Positions 1-7,127 of a DNA stretch of 13,448 nucleotides are shown here, piece by piece (positions within the stretch are counted from its first letter, which is position 1; every line of letters starts with the position of its first letter). The stretch comes from Pseudomonadota bacterium (GTDB lineage: Bacteria > Desulfobacterota > Desulfobacteria > Desulfobacterales > Desulfobacteraceae). Both the position numbers and the translations under genes were made by a program. The stretch lies in NCBI GenBank assembly GCA_018816605.1, contig JAHIVS010000126.1, positions 1 to 13,448 of the forward strand. The letters run 5' to 3'. The notes beneath the pieces are model-generated. The model had not been told where the DNA came from and ran no database searches. It worked only from the letters and a program-made list of their open reading frames with translations.

Positions 1-322
1 CTATTCCCAGGTCGGAGCCTGTCATGCCCTGTCCTATGGGCTGTCCTATGTTCTGGGAACCCACCACGGGCTCGGCTGCTGCATCACCTTTGACGTGCTT
101 GAAGAATACTACCCGGAAGGGGTCAAAGAGTTCCGGACCATGATGGAAAAAACTGGTGTGGACATTCCCAGGGGACTGACCCGCAACCTGACAGATGCCC
201 AGATGGAGACCATGGTTACCGTGGCCCTGGGACTTGATCCTTTATGGGAAAATTGTCTGGGCAAAGACTGGAAAACCATCATGACCCGGGATAAGGCCAG
301 ATCCCTATTCCTCAAATTGTAA
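1..322 (+). CDS. kdnB: Iron-containing alcohol dehydrogenase, C-terminal part; probable Kdo 8-oxidase (KdnB)
   Basis: Partial gene running in from the left edge; the open frame begins at base 2, shows 106 residues and ends with TAA at 320-322. The visible part is the C-terminal helical, metal-binding end of an iron-dependent alcohol dehydrogenase. A His at codon 23-25 and a His at codon 65-67 lie 14 residues apart, inside CHALSY...GTHHG, the spacing of the last two metal-ligand histidines in this family (His263 and His277 in FucO). KdnB oxidises C8 of Kdo so that the aminotransferase KdnA can form 8-amino-3,8-dideoxy-Kdo. The assignment to KdnB rather than another iron alcohol dehydrogenase rests on the kdsB-like gene 12 bases downstream and on remembered similarity of the tail (YGLSYVLGTHHG, ALGLDPLWEN). 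The metal and nucleotide sites upstream are out of view. Family certain; KdnB role likely. Confidence 0.75.
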   Translation, partial: YSQVGACHALSYGLSYVLGTHHGLGCCITFDVLEEYYPEGVKEFRTMMEKTGVDIPRGLTRNLTDAQMETMVTVALGLDPLWENCLGKDWKTIMTRDKARSLFLKL

Positions 323-334
323 AAAGAGCTGACA

Positions 335-1069
335 ATGACAATAGCTGTTATTCCATCACGGTTTGGATCCAGCCGGTTTGAGGGGAAACCTTTGGCAATG
401 ATTGCCGGAAAATCCATGATCCGACGGGTGTATGAACAGACCTGCAAATCATCTGCCGTCACCCGAACGGTGGTGGCAACAGATGATCTGCGGATACTGG
501 ATGCGGTCAAGGCTTTCGGAGGGGAAGCGGTCATGACATCGGACACCTGCAGATCCGGAACCGACCGGGTGGCCCAAACCGCCAATATCCTGAAACTTGC
601 CGACAATGAAGTCATCGTCAATATCCAGGGGGACCAGCCGGTTTTCAATCCCTTGATCATTGATGACCTGGTCCTCCCGTTCAAAGAGGACCCAAGCCTT
701 TCCATGTCCACCCTTGCCTTTAAAATCCAGGACAAACGGGAAATCACCGATCCCAAGGATGTGAAGGTAACCTTTGATGTCAATGGATTTGCCATGTATT
801 TTTCCCGGGCCCAGATCCCCTATCCCCGGGATGGACAAACAGGGGTTGACTTTTACAAGCACCTGGGGTTTTATGCCTATCAAAAAAGTTTTCTGGATAA
901 AATAGTCACTCTTCCCACAGGAACCTGCGAAAACATTGAAAAACTTGAGCAGTTAAGAGTCCTGGAGTTTGGGCACCGAATAAAAGTGGTAATTACTGAA
1001 TATGATTCTCCTGAGATTGACCTGCCCGAAGATATTAAAAGGATTGAAATAAGGCTGCGAACGCCCTGA
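335..1069 (+). CDS. kdsB: CMP-Kdo synthetase family protein, probably 8-amino-Kdo (Kdo8N) type
   Basis: A cytoplasmic nucleotidyltransferase of 244 residues that couples CTP to a Kdo-type sugar, giving the CMP-sugar donor for WaaA. The N-terminal nucleotide loop IPSRFGSSRFEGKPL is at residues 6-20, VNIQGDQP at 95-102, the sugar-site segment SRAQIPYPRD at 157-166, KHLGFYAY at 175-182, EKLEQLRVLEFG at 202-213 and the acidic IDLPEDI at 228-234. The stretch between the SRAxIP and KHLG elements is shorter than in E. coli KdsB and resembles, from memory, the Shewanella enzyme that prefers 8-amino-Kdo. The ATG at 335 follows an AAAAAGAG purine run, 12 bases after the stop of the KdnB-like gene, so the two are co-transcribed. 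The KdsB family is certain; the Kdo8N preference is inferred from context and motif shape. Confidence 0.9.
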   Translation: MTIAVIPSRFGSSRFEGKPLAMIAGKSMIRRVYEQTCKSSAVTRTVVATDDLRILDAVKAFGGEAVMTSDTCRSGTDRVAQTANILKLADNEVIVNIQGDQPVFNPLIIDDLVLPFKEDPSLSMSTLAFKIQDKREITDPKDVKVTFDVNGFAMYFSRAQIPYPRDGQTGVDFYKHLGFYAYQKSFLDKIVTLPTGTCENIEKLEQLRVLEFGHRIKVVITEYDSPEIDLPEDIKRIEIRLRTP

Positions 1070-1073
1070 AACC

Positions 1074-2231
1074 ATGCGATCTCTCTATAAGATAGTGCAC
1101 ACCACCTGCCATACCGGATGGGGGGGACTGGAAAGACGGATTTTCAATGAATCTGTCTGGATGCTGGACAAAGGCCATCAGATCGTCATCATCGCCCCCA
1201 GAGATACCCCTCTTTTCAACAGGGCCCGGGCATACGGAATTCGTGTCTATGACATTTCCTTCAAACCCCTGGGCACTATCCAGGACTACAACCGGCTTAA
1301 ACAAATCTTTGAAACCGAACAGCCCCATATCCTCAACACCCACGGCAATGCCGATTCAAAAATTGCACTCCTGGCAGCTAAAAAAACCGGCGTTCCCTGC
1401 CGTATCCTATCCCGCCATATCAGTGCCCATGTCCGGAACACCTGGTATAACCGGAAAATATATAAACAACTGAACCATTTTATTTTCACCACAGCAGACT
1501 ATACCACCCGTCACCTCCAGAAAATTTTCAAGCTCAAGGCCCTGAAAATTTTCTCCATGCCCAGCGGCATTATGGAGCCGGAAAGTTTAATCCCAAAGGA
1601 GGATGCCCGAAAGGCCCTTGCAGCTGAACTCTCCCTTGATCCCGGCACCCGGTTTATCGGGTTTGCAGGCAGGGTTTCCTCTGACAAGGGCGTTTCAACC
1701 ATCTTAAAGGCCCTTCGACTGATTCAGTCAGAAATCCCCCACCACATTGTCATTGTGGGCGACAGCACCCCAAATTACCTGGCGGAACTCAAGGCGCTTG
1801 CCCAGGAGCTCAACATTGGGGACAGGGTCCACTTTCTTGGTTTCAAAGAGGAAGTATGGTCCTATTACCGGGCCTTTGATTGTAAGATTCTGGCCTCAAT
1901 AAACAAAAAAGGAATTCCCTTTGAAGGCGTGCCCCAGGCCTTATTGGAAGCCATGTACAGCTCGTGTCCCGTCATCGGGTCAAAAAGCGGCGGAATCACG
2001 GATATCATTGTCCATGAAAAGACCGGATTGCTCTTTGATCCCAAAAATTCTGAAGAATTGTCCGATATGATCTTAAATACCCTGACCCAGGAAGCCGCCA
2101 CCATGGAACGGGTTCATCTGGCAAGGGAACAGGTGAAAAAGCACCACACCATTGATGCCATGGGACGCAATATCACCCGGATCTACCGGCTTCACCAGGT
2201 CAAACTGGACAACCGATATCTTCCCAGATAA
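1074..2231 (+). CDS. Family 4 glycosyltransferase (GT-B fold), LPS core type
   Basis: A 385-residue retaining glycosyltransferase of the GT4 family, expected to act at the inner face of the cytoplasmic membrane. The N-terminal acceptor domain starts with the glycine-rich loop TGWGGLERR (14-22). The C-terminal donor domain has GFAGRVSSDKG (196-206), VIVGD (226-230) and the EX7E signature, with Glu284 and Glu292 in FEGVPQALLEAM, followed by SKSGGITDII (303-312) and HEKTGLLF (314-321). These are the usual nucleotide-sugar contacts of GT4 enzymes. The start lies 4 bases after the kdsB stop; no strong Shine-Dalgarno site is visible, so translational coupling is likely. The sugar and acceptor cannot be read from the sequence; context suggests a core-oligosaccharide sugar. 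It is the last gene of the plus-strand block. A G7 run (1120-1126) sits in the glycine-rich loop. Confidence 0.85.
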   Translation: MRSLYKIVHTTCHTGWGGLERRIFNESVWMLDKGHQIVIIAPRDTPLFNRARAYGIRVYDISFKPLGTIQDYNRLKQIFETEQPHILNTHGNADSKIALLAAKKTGVPCRILSRHISAHVRNTWYNRKIYKQLNHFIFTTADYTTRHLQKIFKLKALKIFSMPSGIMEPESLIPKEDARKALAAELSLDPGTRFIGFAGRVSSDKGVSTILKALRLIQSEIPHHIVIVGDSTPNYLAELKALAQELNIGDRVHFLGFKEEVWSYYRAFDCKILASINKKGIPFEGVPQALLEAMYSSCPVIGSKSGGITDIIVHEKTGLLFDPKNSEELSDMILNTLTQEAATMERVHLAREQVKKHHTIDAMGRNITRIYRLHQVKLDNRYLPR

Positions 2232-2249
2232 GCTTTGGTTCTGTAAATT

Positions 2250-3344
2250 TTATGCTTTGTTTTTAGCCCGCAAAAAGACAAACCCATTGAGCAGGGCATA
2301 GGTCAGAAAAAACAGAATCAGCTGGGCCGCCACCTTGGCGACCACCTCCCCCATGAAAAAATAGCGTGTAAATATGAAAATAAGCAAAATAGAAGCTGAC
2401 AGGTTAAATCCGGCCACCATGATATATTTGCCGATCTCCCCAAGGTTCGGGGCATCCCGGTATGAAAAGGTAAAATACCTATTGGCTGTAAAATGAATCA
2501 ATACAGAGAAAAACCTTGCCAGGATTGACGCTCCGACAAACCCCATGGCAAAATGTATCAAAAGAATATAGGTCCCAAAGTCCGCAATGGTGGAAAAAAT
2601 ACCGGAAAGGGAATATTTGAGCATCTGTTTAAAACGGAAGGCCAGCCACCATACAAGCAATGTTTTGTAAATAAGAATAGAGTCTGAAATCGGTCTGAAG
2701 CTGGAGGCGCTGTTATTGTTTTCATATACAGTTGTGATGGGAACCTCCCGCACCGTCACCCTGTCCTGGATCAGGGTGAGCAGCATTTCAAGTTCATAGG
2801 CATACCGATCCGATGACAAAAGGATCAACTGCTCCAATCGTCCGGCTGGAATCGCCCGGAGTCCTGTCTGGGTGTCTGTCACCGTTTGCCCCACAAGCCC
2901 CCTGAAGATAAGATACGTGGCCATATTTCCCAACCGGCTCCTGAAGGGAATTTTCCCTTTAAATTTTCTGACCCCGAGAACAAGCGCCTCGGGATGCGCT
3001 ATGGCATCTGCCATGACCTTTTCCACATCCCAGGGCAGATGCTGGCCATCGGCATCCATCGTGATAACATGGCTGCAAAGGACATTGTGCTGGTGAATGT
3101 GGGCAAACCCGGTCCGAAGGGCTGCACCTTTTCCCAGGTTTCGGCCATGGGCCAGAAGCGTTATCTCATAGGTTGCTGTCAGATATGCGAAAACAGCATC
3201 ATATTCCGGGCCGCTGCCATCATTGACCAAAAGTATCCCCCCGATATCAAACCGGCCCACCTGTTCAATGATACGGGACAAAATCTGCTGATCCGGCTTG
3301 TAGACCGGAATTAAAACCAGGGGGGGGGCCATGTTTTGATTCAT
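2250..3344 (-). CDS. Fusion of a polyprenyl-phosphate GT2 glycosyltransferase and a GtrA-like membrane domain
   Basis: A 364-residue two-domain protein. Residues 8-230 form a GT2 domain of the dolichol/undecaprenyl-phosphate sugar transferase type, with VNDGS (40-44), HGRNLGKGAALRTGF (66-80), DADGQH (97-102) and TDTQTGLRAI (156-165). Residues 240-360 form a GtrA-like domain with about four hydrophobic membrane spans and the typical FTANRYFTFSYR element (285-296). GtrA proteins are thought to flip or assist flipping of lipid-linked sugars. The product should load a sugar onto undecaprenyl phosphate and help move it across the inner membrane for periplasmic transfer. It is the last gene of the minus-strand operon, 1 base after the GT-C-like gene, which could be its periplasmic partner. 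A C9 run follows the second in-frame ATG (3332) immediately. The ATG at 3344 was chosen; 3332 is an alternative. Sugar unknown. Confidence 0.88.
   Translation of the reverse strand: MNQNMAPPLVLIPVYKPDQQILSRIIEQVGRFDIGGILLVNDGSGPEYDAVFAYLTATYEITLLAHGRNLGKGAALRTGFAHIHQHNVLCSHVITMDADGQHLPWDVEKVMADAIAHPEALVLGVRKFKGKIPFRSRLGNMATYLIFRGLVGQTVTDTQTGLRAIPAGRLEQLILLSSDRYAYELEMLLTLIQDRVTVREVPITTVYENNNSASSFRPISDSILIYKTLLVWWLAFRFKQMLKYSLSGIFSTIADFGTYILLIHFAMGFVGASILARFFSVLIHFTANRYFTFSYRDAPNLGEIGKYIMVAGFNLSASILLIFIFTRYFFMGEVVAKVAAQLILFFLTYALLNGFVFLRAKNKA
3320..3328 (-). repeat. C9 homopolymer tract at the 5' end of the GT2-GtrA gene
   Basis: Nine consecutive G on the plus strand (C9 in the coding strand) cover codons 6-9 of the GT2-GtrA gene, directly after the second in-frame ATG. 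Loss of one C gives a TAA four codons after the tract begins; gain of one C gives a TGA about 20 codons further. Tracts of this length and position switch LPS glycosyltransferase genes in Neisseria and Campylobacter. Whether this one varies is not shown here. Confidence 0.6.
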
Positions 3345-3345
3345 C

Positions 3346-5142
3346 TTAAAATACTCTCTTTAGTGTTGCCGATTTCCGGGTGTCTGAAGCGGTAATTTCC
3401 CGGGGAATAACCCGGTAAAACCCGGGAATCTCAAGGGGAAGGCCTGACAATACTTCCGCCCAGGCACTTAGTTTCTCGTCTGACCGATAAAACAATACAT
3501 AGTCATATTGTGCAAGTTTTTCCATGAAACCTGCCGGGTCAGCCAGGGGAAACGGGCTGGAATTCACCCGGTCCGGCAGCAGGTGGTATAAAAGCTTTAT
3601 CCCCAGAAACTGGTCATTTATACCCGGAATCACCCCAATGGAATTCTGGCGGTTTCGGTCGGTGTTCATGGTAATTTTCTGGGCCAGGTCTTTGGCCTCA
3701 AGATCATGCTTGTCCGGGTGGCGTTGCTTTTCAATTCTGGAAAGGCCGAGGATAAGCATAACGGTCACGGCACCTGCAATGACTGCCCTGGGAGGGATGA
3801 TCTTTTTAAACCAGAGACGTCCGACACTCATAAGGAGGGTAAACATGACCATTTGGGCAAACAAGATATTCAGATACCGGGTCAGGCCCACAATATGATC
3901 AAAATTTGCCCCCACCTTGAACACAATCACCTGGAAAAAATAATTCATCACAAGATATAAAAGATAGGCGCCTGCCATAATTTTTATCATCAGGCCCTGC
4001 CGGGAGCGTTCTTTGGGTGTCATCTCTTTGAGCATGAATGTCCATACCCCCCCCAGCAGCAGATACCAGAAAAGATAGGGAAGATTCAGGCGGTCTGCCG
4101 ACCCGAAGAAAACAGCCTTCACATATATCAAAAACCCATCTTGAACAGCCCCTTTGGAAAAAATCCCACACGATGCCAGAATCGTTTCCAGGGTTATGGT
4201 GGCGGTGCTGAAACCTGTAAATCCCATCTCAGCGCAATGCCATGCCCAGAGGCGGTTCAAAAAAAACAGGCCCCCTGCCATCAACACTACCAGGGCCAGG
4301 GCTTTGAACTTTCTATCTTTTCGAAGCTCCCCATGGAACACAAGGTCAAAAAAAATAATCACCAGCAACAGCAGTCCGAGCATAAAACCGATCTGTTTGA
4401 TCAGAAAAAGAAAACAGATGGGGGCGGATATGGCCCCAAGTTTTAAAAAGAGGTCATCCCCGGTATAGTAAACCCACAGAATGGCAAAAAAAAGAGTGGT
4501 GAGCAGGTAGTCCACCTGTAATTTGGTAAAAACACTGCCGCAAAAAAGGATCAGCAGAACAATGGCCAGGCAAAGACGGATCACCGATCGTTCCATCCGG
4601 GGTTTTTGGATGACCACAAACAAGGCAGAGATCAGGATCATGTTCTGGGCAAAATAGGCCAGGGACGGTTTGTATGCACCGATCAATCCATGGAAAAAAT
4701 AATGGACCAGGGAGGTGCCCGGGGTATACATCAGGTGTTTGGGAATGATCGTGGTCTCGGCATTGGGAAAATGATCAAACAAAACCAGGTATTTGCCCAC
4801 AATTCCCCAGAACACAAAATCATCCACCACCGTAAAGGTCATATTTAAACTAAGAAGAAAAGACAGGACGATTAAGCCTGCGAATACCGTTCCGGGTGTC
4901 AGGGACAGGGTCTTAGGCTGCCGGAGGCCCACAGCCGTAAAATAAACCGCAAACACCCCCCCCACCCCGGCGATGAGAAGGGTGCCGGTCTTCAGAAAAC
5001 CCGCAAGGGAAAAGCCAAACAACACAAGACCGATCAAAGAGATAGAGAACAAGGGGGCATATCTGAAATCCAGCTTCAAAAATCTGCCGGTTGCCCCGAC
5101 AATCCCCATAAAACATGCTGTCATCAAACCCAGCTCTATCAT
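3346..5142 (-). CDS. Large polytopic membrane protein, probable GT-C type glycosyltransferase
   Basis: A 598-residue protein with roughly a dozen hydrophobic segments over residues 1-470 and a soluble C-terminal part of about 125 residues (475-598). I do not recognise it as a named family member. An acidic pair (VVDDFVFWG, Asp107 and Asp108) in the first large loop after an N-terminal membrane span, and GLTRYLN (419-425) late in the membrane part, resemble the loop acids and RY element of GT-C enzymes that use polyprenyl-phosphate sugars in the periplasm. Its position between a WaaE-like transferase and a GT2-GtrA fusion, with gaps of 3 and 1 bases, supports a role in periplasmic LPS glycosylation. 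The soluble tail has alternating hydrophobic and charged segments (YDYVLFYRSDEK, 546-557). Two G8 runs occur in the gene. Alternative: another O-antigen or core membrane protein. The GT-C call is an inference. Confidence 0.6.
   Translation of the reverse strand: MIELGLMTACFMGIVGATGRFLKLDFRYAPLFSISLIGLVLFGFSLAGFLKTGTLLIAGVGGVFAVYFTAVGLRQPKTLSLTPGTVFAGLIVLSFLLSLNMTFTVVDDFVFWGIVGKYLVLFDHFPNAETTIIPKHLMYTPGTSLVHYFFHGLIGAYKPSLAYFAQNMILISALFVVIQKPRMERSVIRLCLAIVLLILFCGSVFTKLQVDYLLTTLFFAILWVYYTGDDLFLKLGAISAPICFLFLIKQIGFMLGLLLLVIIFFDLVFHGELRKDRKFKALALVVLMAGGLFFLNRLWAWHCAEMGFTGFSTATITLETILASCGIFSKGAVQDGFLIYVKAVFFGSADRLNLPYLFWYLLLGGVWTFMLKEMTPKERSRQGLMIKIMAGAYLLYLVMNYFFQVIVFKVGANFDHIVGLTRYLNILFAQMVMFTLLMSVGRLWFKKIIPPRAVIAGAVTVMLILGLSRIEKQRHPDKHDLEAKDLAQKITMNTDRNRQNSIGVIPGINDQFLGIKLLYHLLPDRVNSSPFPLADPAGFMEKLAQYDYVLFYRSDEKLSAWAEVLSGLPLEIPGFYRVIPREITASDTRKSATLKRVF
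4047..4054 (-). repeat. G8 homopolymer in the GT-C-like gene
   Basis: Eight C on the plus strand read as G8 in the coding strand, encoding the glycines of LLLGGVW. The protein frame is intact across it. A slippage-prone site, listed because several such tracts occur in this operon. Confidence 0.4.
4956..4963 (-). repeat. G8 homopolymer near the 5' part of the GT-C-like gene
   Basis: Eight C on the plus strand read as G8 in the coding strand, within the membrane segment AGVGGVFAVYF (residues 58-68). A change of one base would remove most of the protein. Frame intact in this sequence. Confidence 0.4.
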
Positions 5143-5145
5143 CTT

Positions 5146-5937
5146 TTATTCCTTGGGCAGCTTTATGTCTAGAAAAGAGTCCAGCCCGTTTGCTTTCAAA
5201 TAAAACTTGGCATATTTATAAAAGGTTCCTTCAAAGTTGCCAAGGGCAATGATAACGCCCGGCCACCCGTCCAAACACCCCAGTTTTAGAAAATAAATGG
5301 AAAAGGCCGCCCAGAATCCATGGAAAAAGGCTGTGAACATGCCCGGCGTTTTTCCCGATTCAGCCAGTTTATCAGCCCCCAGTGTGGAGTACCGGTTGGC
5401 TTTGTGGATCACTTCCTCCAGATTCTTGAAGGGAATCTGGTGAATAAAGGCCTTAAAGTATCCGCAGGGCTTTTCACTGACCACCCCATAGCGTTCGTGC
5501 ACGGCATCAGCCTTAAAGACCAGGGCCCCTTTTCTGAAAAGCTGGGGCTGGCGGTAGTCCGGATAGAAACCGCCATGGCGGATCCATTTGCCCATGAAAT
5601 AATTGCGCCGGGGCACATAATAGGCATCCAGGCTGTCCGGATCATTGATGATTGCAAGTATTTCCTGCTTTGCCTTGAGGGTGCACCGCTCATCGGAATC
5701 AAGGCTGAATATCCACTCGTGACTGCAGGCGGCCATGGCCTCATTTCTCAGGGCTCCAAACCCCTTGAAAGGAATCTGGACCACCTTTGCTCCATGGGCC
5801 TGTGCAATCTGAACCGTCCCATCGGTACTCAATGAGTCGGCCACAACTATTTCATCTGCCCATGCCACACTTTCCAGGGCGTCTTTGATTTTTTCCTGTT
5901 CATTAAAGGCAATGATATAAACCGATATTTTTCCCAT
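5146..5937 (-). CDS. GT2 glycosyltransferase, WaaE/KdtX-like (LPS core beta-glycosyltransferase)
   Basis: A 263-residue GT2 enzyme of the WaaE/KdtX type, a group known for adding glucose to heptose I of the LPS core. The N-terminus has VYIIAFNEQEKI (6-17), ADSLSTDGT (33-41, the group's DSxSTDGT element), GFGALRNEA (59-67) and the metal-binding LDSDE (79-83). The block RNYFMGKWIRHGG followed by YPDYRQPQLFRK (to 136) is highly typical of the group, and DAVHERY (144-150) holds the expected His-Glu. The tail has one or two hydrophobic segments (201-233). The ATG at 5937 was chosen over a TTG 3 bases upstream: it overlaps the ligase stop as TGATG and has AAGGAAGGG a few bases upstream. The next gene starts 3 bases after its stop. 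Exact sugar and linkage are unknown. Confidence 0.87.
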   Translation of the reverse strand: MGKISVYIIAFNEQEKIKDALESVAWADEIVVADSLSTDGTVQIAQAHGAKVVQIPFKGFGALRNEAMAACSHEWIFSLDSDERCTLKAKQEILAIINDPDSLDAYYVPRRNYFMGKWIRHGGFYPDYRQPQLFRKGALVFKADAVHERYGVVSEKPCGYFKAFIHQIPFKNLEEVIHKANRYSTLGADKLAESGKTPGMFTAFFHGFWAAFSIYFLKLGCLDGWPGVIIALGNFEGTFYKYAKFYLKANGLDSFLDIKLPKE

Positions 5938-7127
5938 CAAACCCTTCCTTTCTTCATGGGGCCCAAATGGGCCAGGAACCCGTAGGACATCGCCAGCATC
6001 AGCAAGGTCCCGGTATTCAGGATCTGGGTATCAAACATTCCGCCCAGAAACAGGACCAGGCCGGTGGAAAGCACAAAATAACCCAACGGGGTTTCCCGGG
6101 ACTGCCAAGAGCGGGAAAACATGTTCCAGAAAAGCCAGAAAAAAGCAATGATTCCGGCAATTCCAAAACTGACACCCATGTACAGAAAATTGTTATGGGG
6201 ATGGTTCACCGCAGATCCTTTTGGCCGGGTGAACTCGGGAAGGCTGCCCGTACCGATACCGATGATGGGATGTTTTCTTATTAGATCAATGGTTTGTTCG
6301 GTGATGAAGAACCTTGGCATTAAAGGGATATTCTCGCCGGCCATGATTTTTTCTTTGTTTTCATTTAACATGGCAACGGAAGCTGTCACCCGATATCTGA
6401 CAACCGGAGACAGGCAAAGGGCCAATAAAAGCACCCCACAGACCAGCACTTTTATTTTTAAAGGATACCTATGGGTAAGATCCCGGGCAACCAGGGGAGA
6501 TAACAGGGCAAATATCAGATAACCGCTTCTGCCTTCCAGCACGGTCAGGTGAAACAAAAAAAGAGAAATCAGTGCAAGCAATCCTGCCCTTTTCCATACG
6601 CCTGTTTCCCGCTTATAATAAAAGGCGGCCATGAGAATTCCGATGAGCAAATACATGGAAATCAGGGTGTGGACAATACCAAACCCCAGAAAAAACACAT
6701 TGACCGGCTTCACAACGCCTGCAAACTGGAAAAGGGCTAAAATGGCGCCTGCTGACAGGCCGCCCCAAAAGGCACAAACCAGAATGAAAAAGCGTTTCTC
6801 ACTCATACAGCAACCCGCAGTGATGAATACCGCGATCCAGTATTTGGTTTTCATGGCATAGTCCATGCCAAGGTCCATATTCACAGAATAGGTCAGACCG
6901 ATCCAGGGCAAAATCAGAAACAGGAGTACCGGTCTGAACCAGGGCTGTTTCACAATGGACAGCCCCGTCATAAACTGCCCTGAAAAAATCCAGACAGCAC
7001 AGGCAAGCCCAATGGCGATCAATGGGGGCGCCGTACCCGTGGGGAACAGCAGAAACGTCAATACAACACACCAGAAAATGCCATCCTCCGGCGGGGTCTG
7101 GGACAAATACTTCTTAATTGATTTCAT
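5937..7127 (-). CDS. waaL: O-antigen ligase / polymerase family membrane protein (WaaL-like, Wzy_C)
   Basis: A 396-residue inner-membrane protein with about ten to twelve hydrophobic spans, the size and layout of WaaL ligases. EGRSGYL (198-204) is the conserved arginine-containing element at a span boundary. A large periplasmic loop (about 245-315) ends with KHPIIGIGTG (285-294) and HPHNNF (309-314), the conserved His-Asn region of the Wzy_C domain that is essential in WaaL. WaaL moves glycan from undecaprenyl pyrophosphate onto lipid A-core in the periplasm. Its place in a core operon with waaA, waaC and waaF favours ligase over the related polymerase Wzy, which sequence alone does not exclude. 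The ATG at 7127 overlaps the 3' end of the upstream GT2 gene by 14 bases, and its stop overlaps the next ATG by 1 base, so it is tightly coupled on both sides. Confidence 0.82.
   Translation of the reverse strand: MKSIKKYLSQTPPEDGIFWCVVLTFLLFPTGTAPPLIAIGLACAVWIFSGQFMTGLSIVKQPWFRPVLLFLILPWIGLTYSVNMDLGMDYAMKTKYWIAVFITAGCCMSEKRFFILVCAFWGGLSAGAILALFQFAGVVKPVNVFFLGFGIVHTLISMYLLIGILMAAFYYKRETGVWKRAGLLALISLFLFHLTVLEGRSGYLIFALLSPLVARDLTHRYPLKIKVLVCGVLLLALCLSPVVRYRVTASVAMLNENKEKIMAGENIPLMPRFFITEQTIDLIRKHPIIGIGTGSLPEFTRPKGSAVNHPHNNFLYMGVSFGIAGIIAFFWLFWNMFSRSWQSRETPLGYFVLSTGLVLFLGGMFDTQILNTGTLLMLAMSYGFLAHLGPMKKGRV
5941..5950 (-). promoter_or_regulatory. Ribosome binding site of the WaaE-like gene
   Basis: The coding strand reads AAGGAAGGG just before TTTG-ATG, lying inside the last codons of the ligase gene. 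Its spacing favours the ATG at 5937 over the TTG at 5940. Confidence 0.6.

Noticed and set aside
109..795. A 228-codon open frame on the minus strand opposite the KdnB-like and KdsB genes.
   Set aside because: It runs antisense across two recognised plus-strand genes, shows no known motif and has serine/arginine-rich composition typical of a shadow frame.
5320..5835. A 171-codon plus-strand open frame inside the WaaE-like gene.
   Set aside because: Fully antisense to a well-supported glycosyltransferase, without recognisable motifs.
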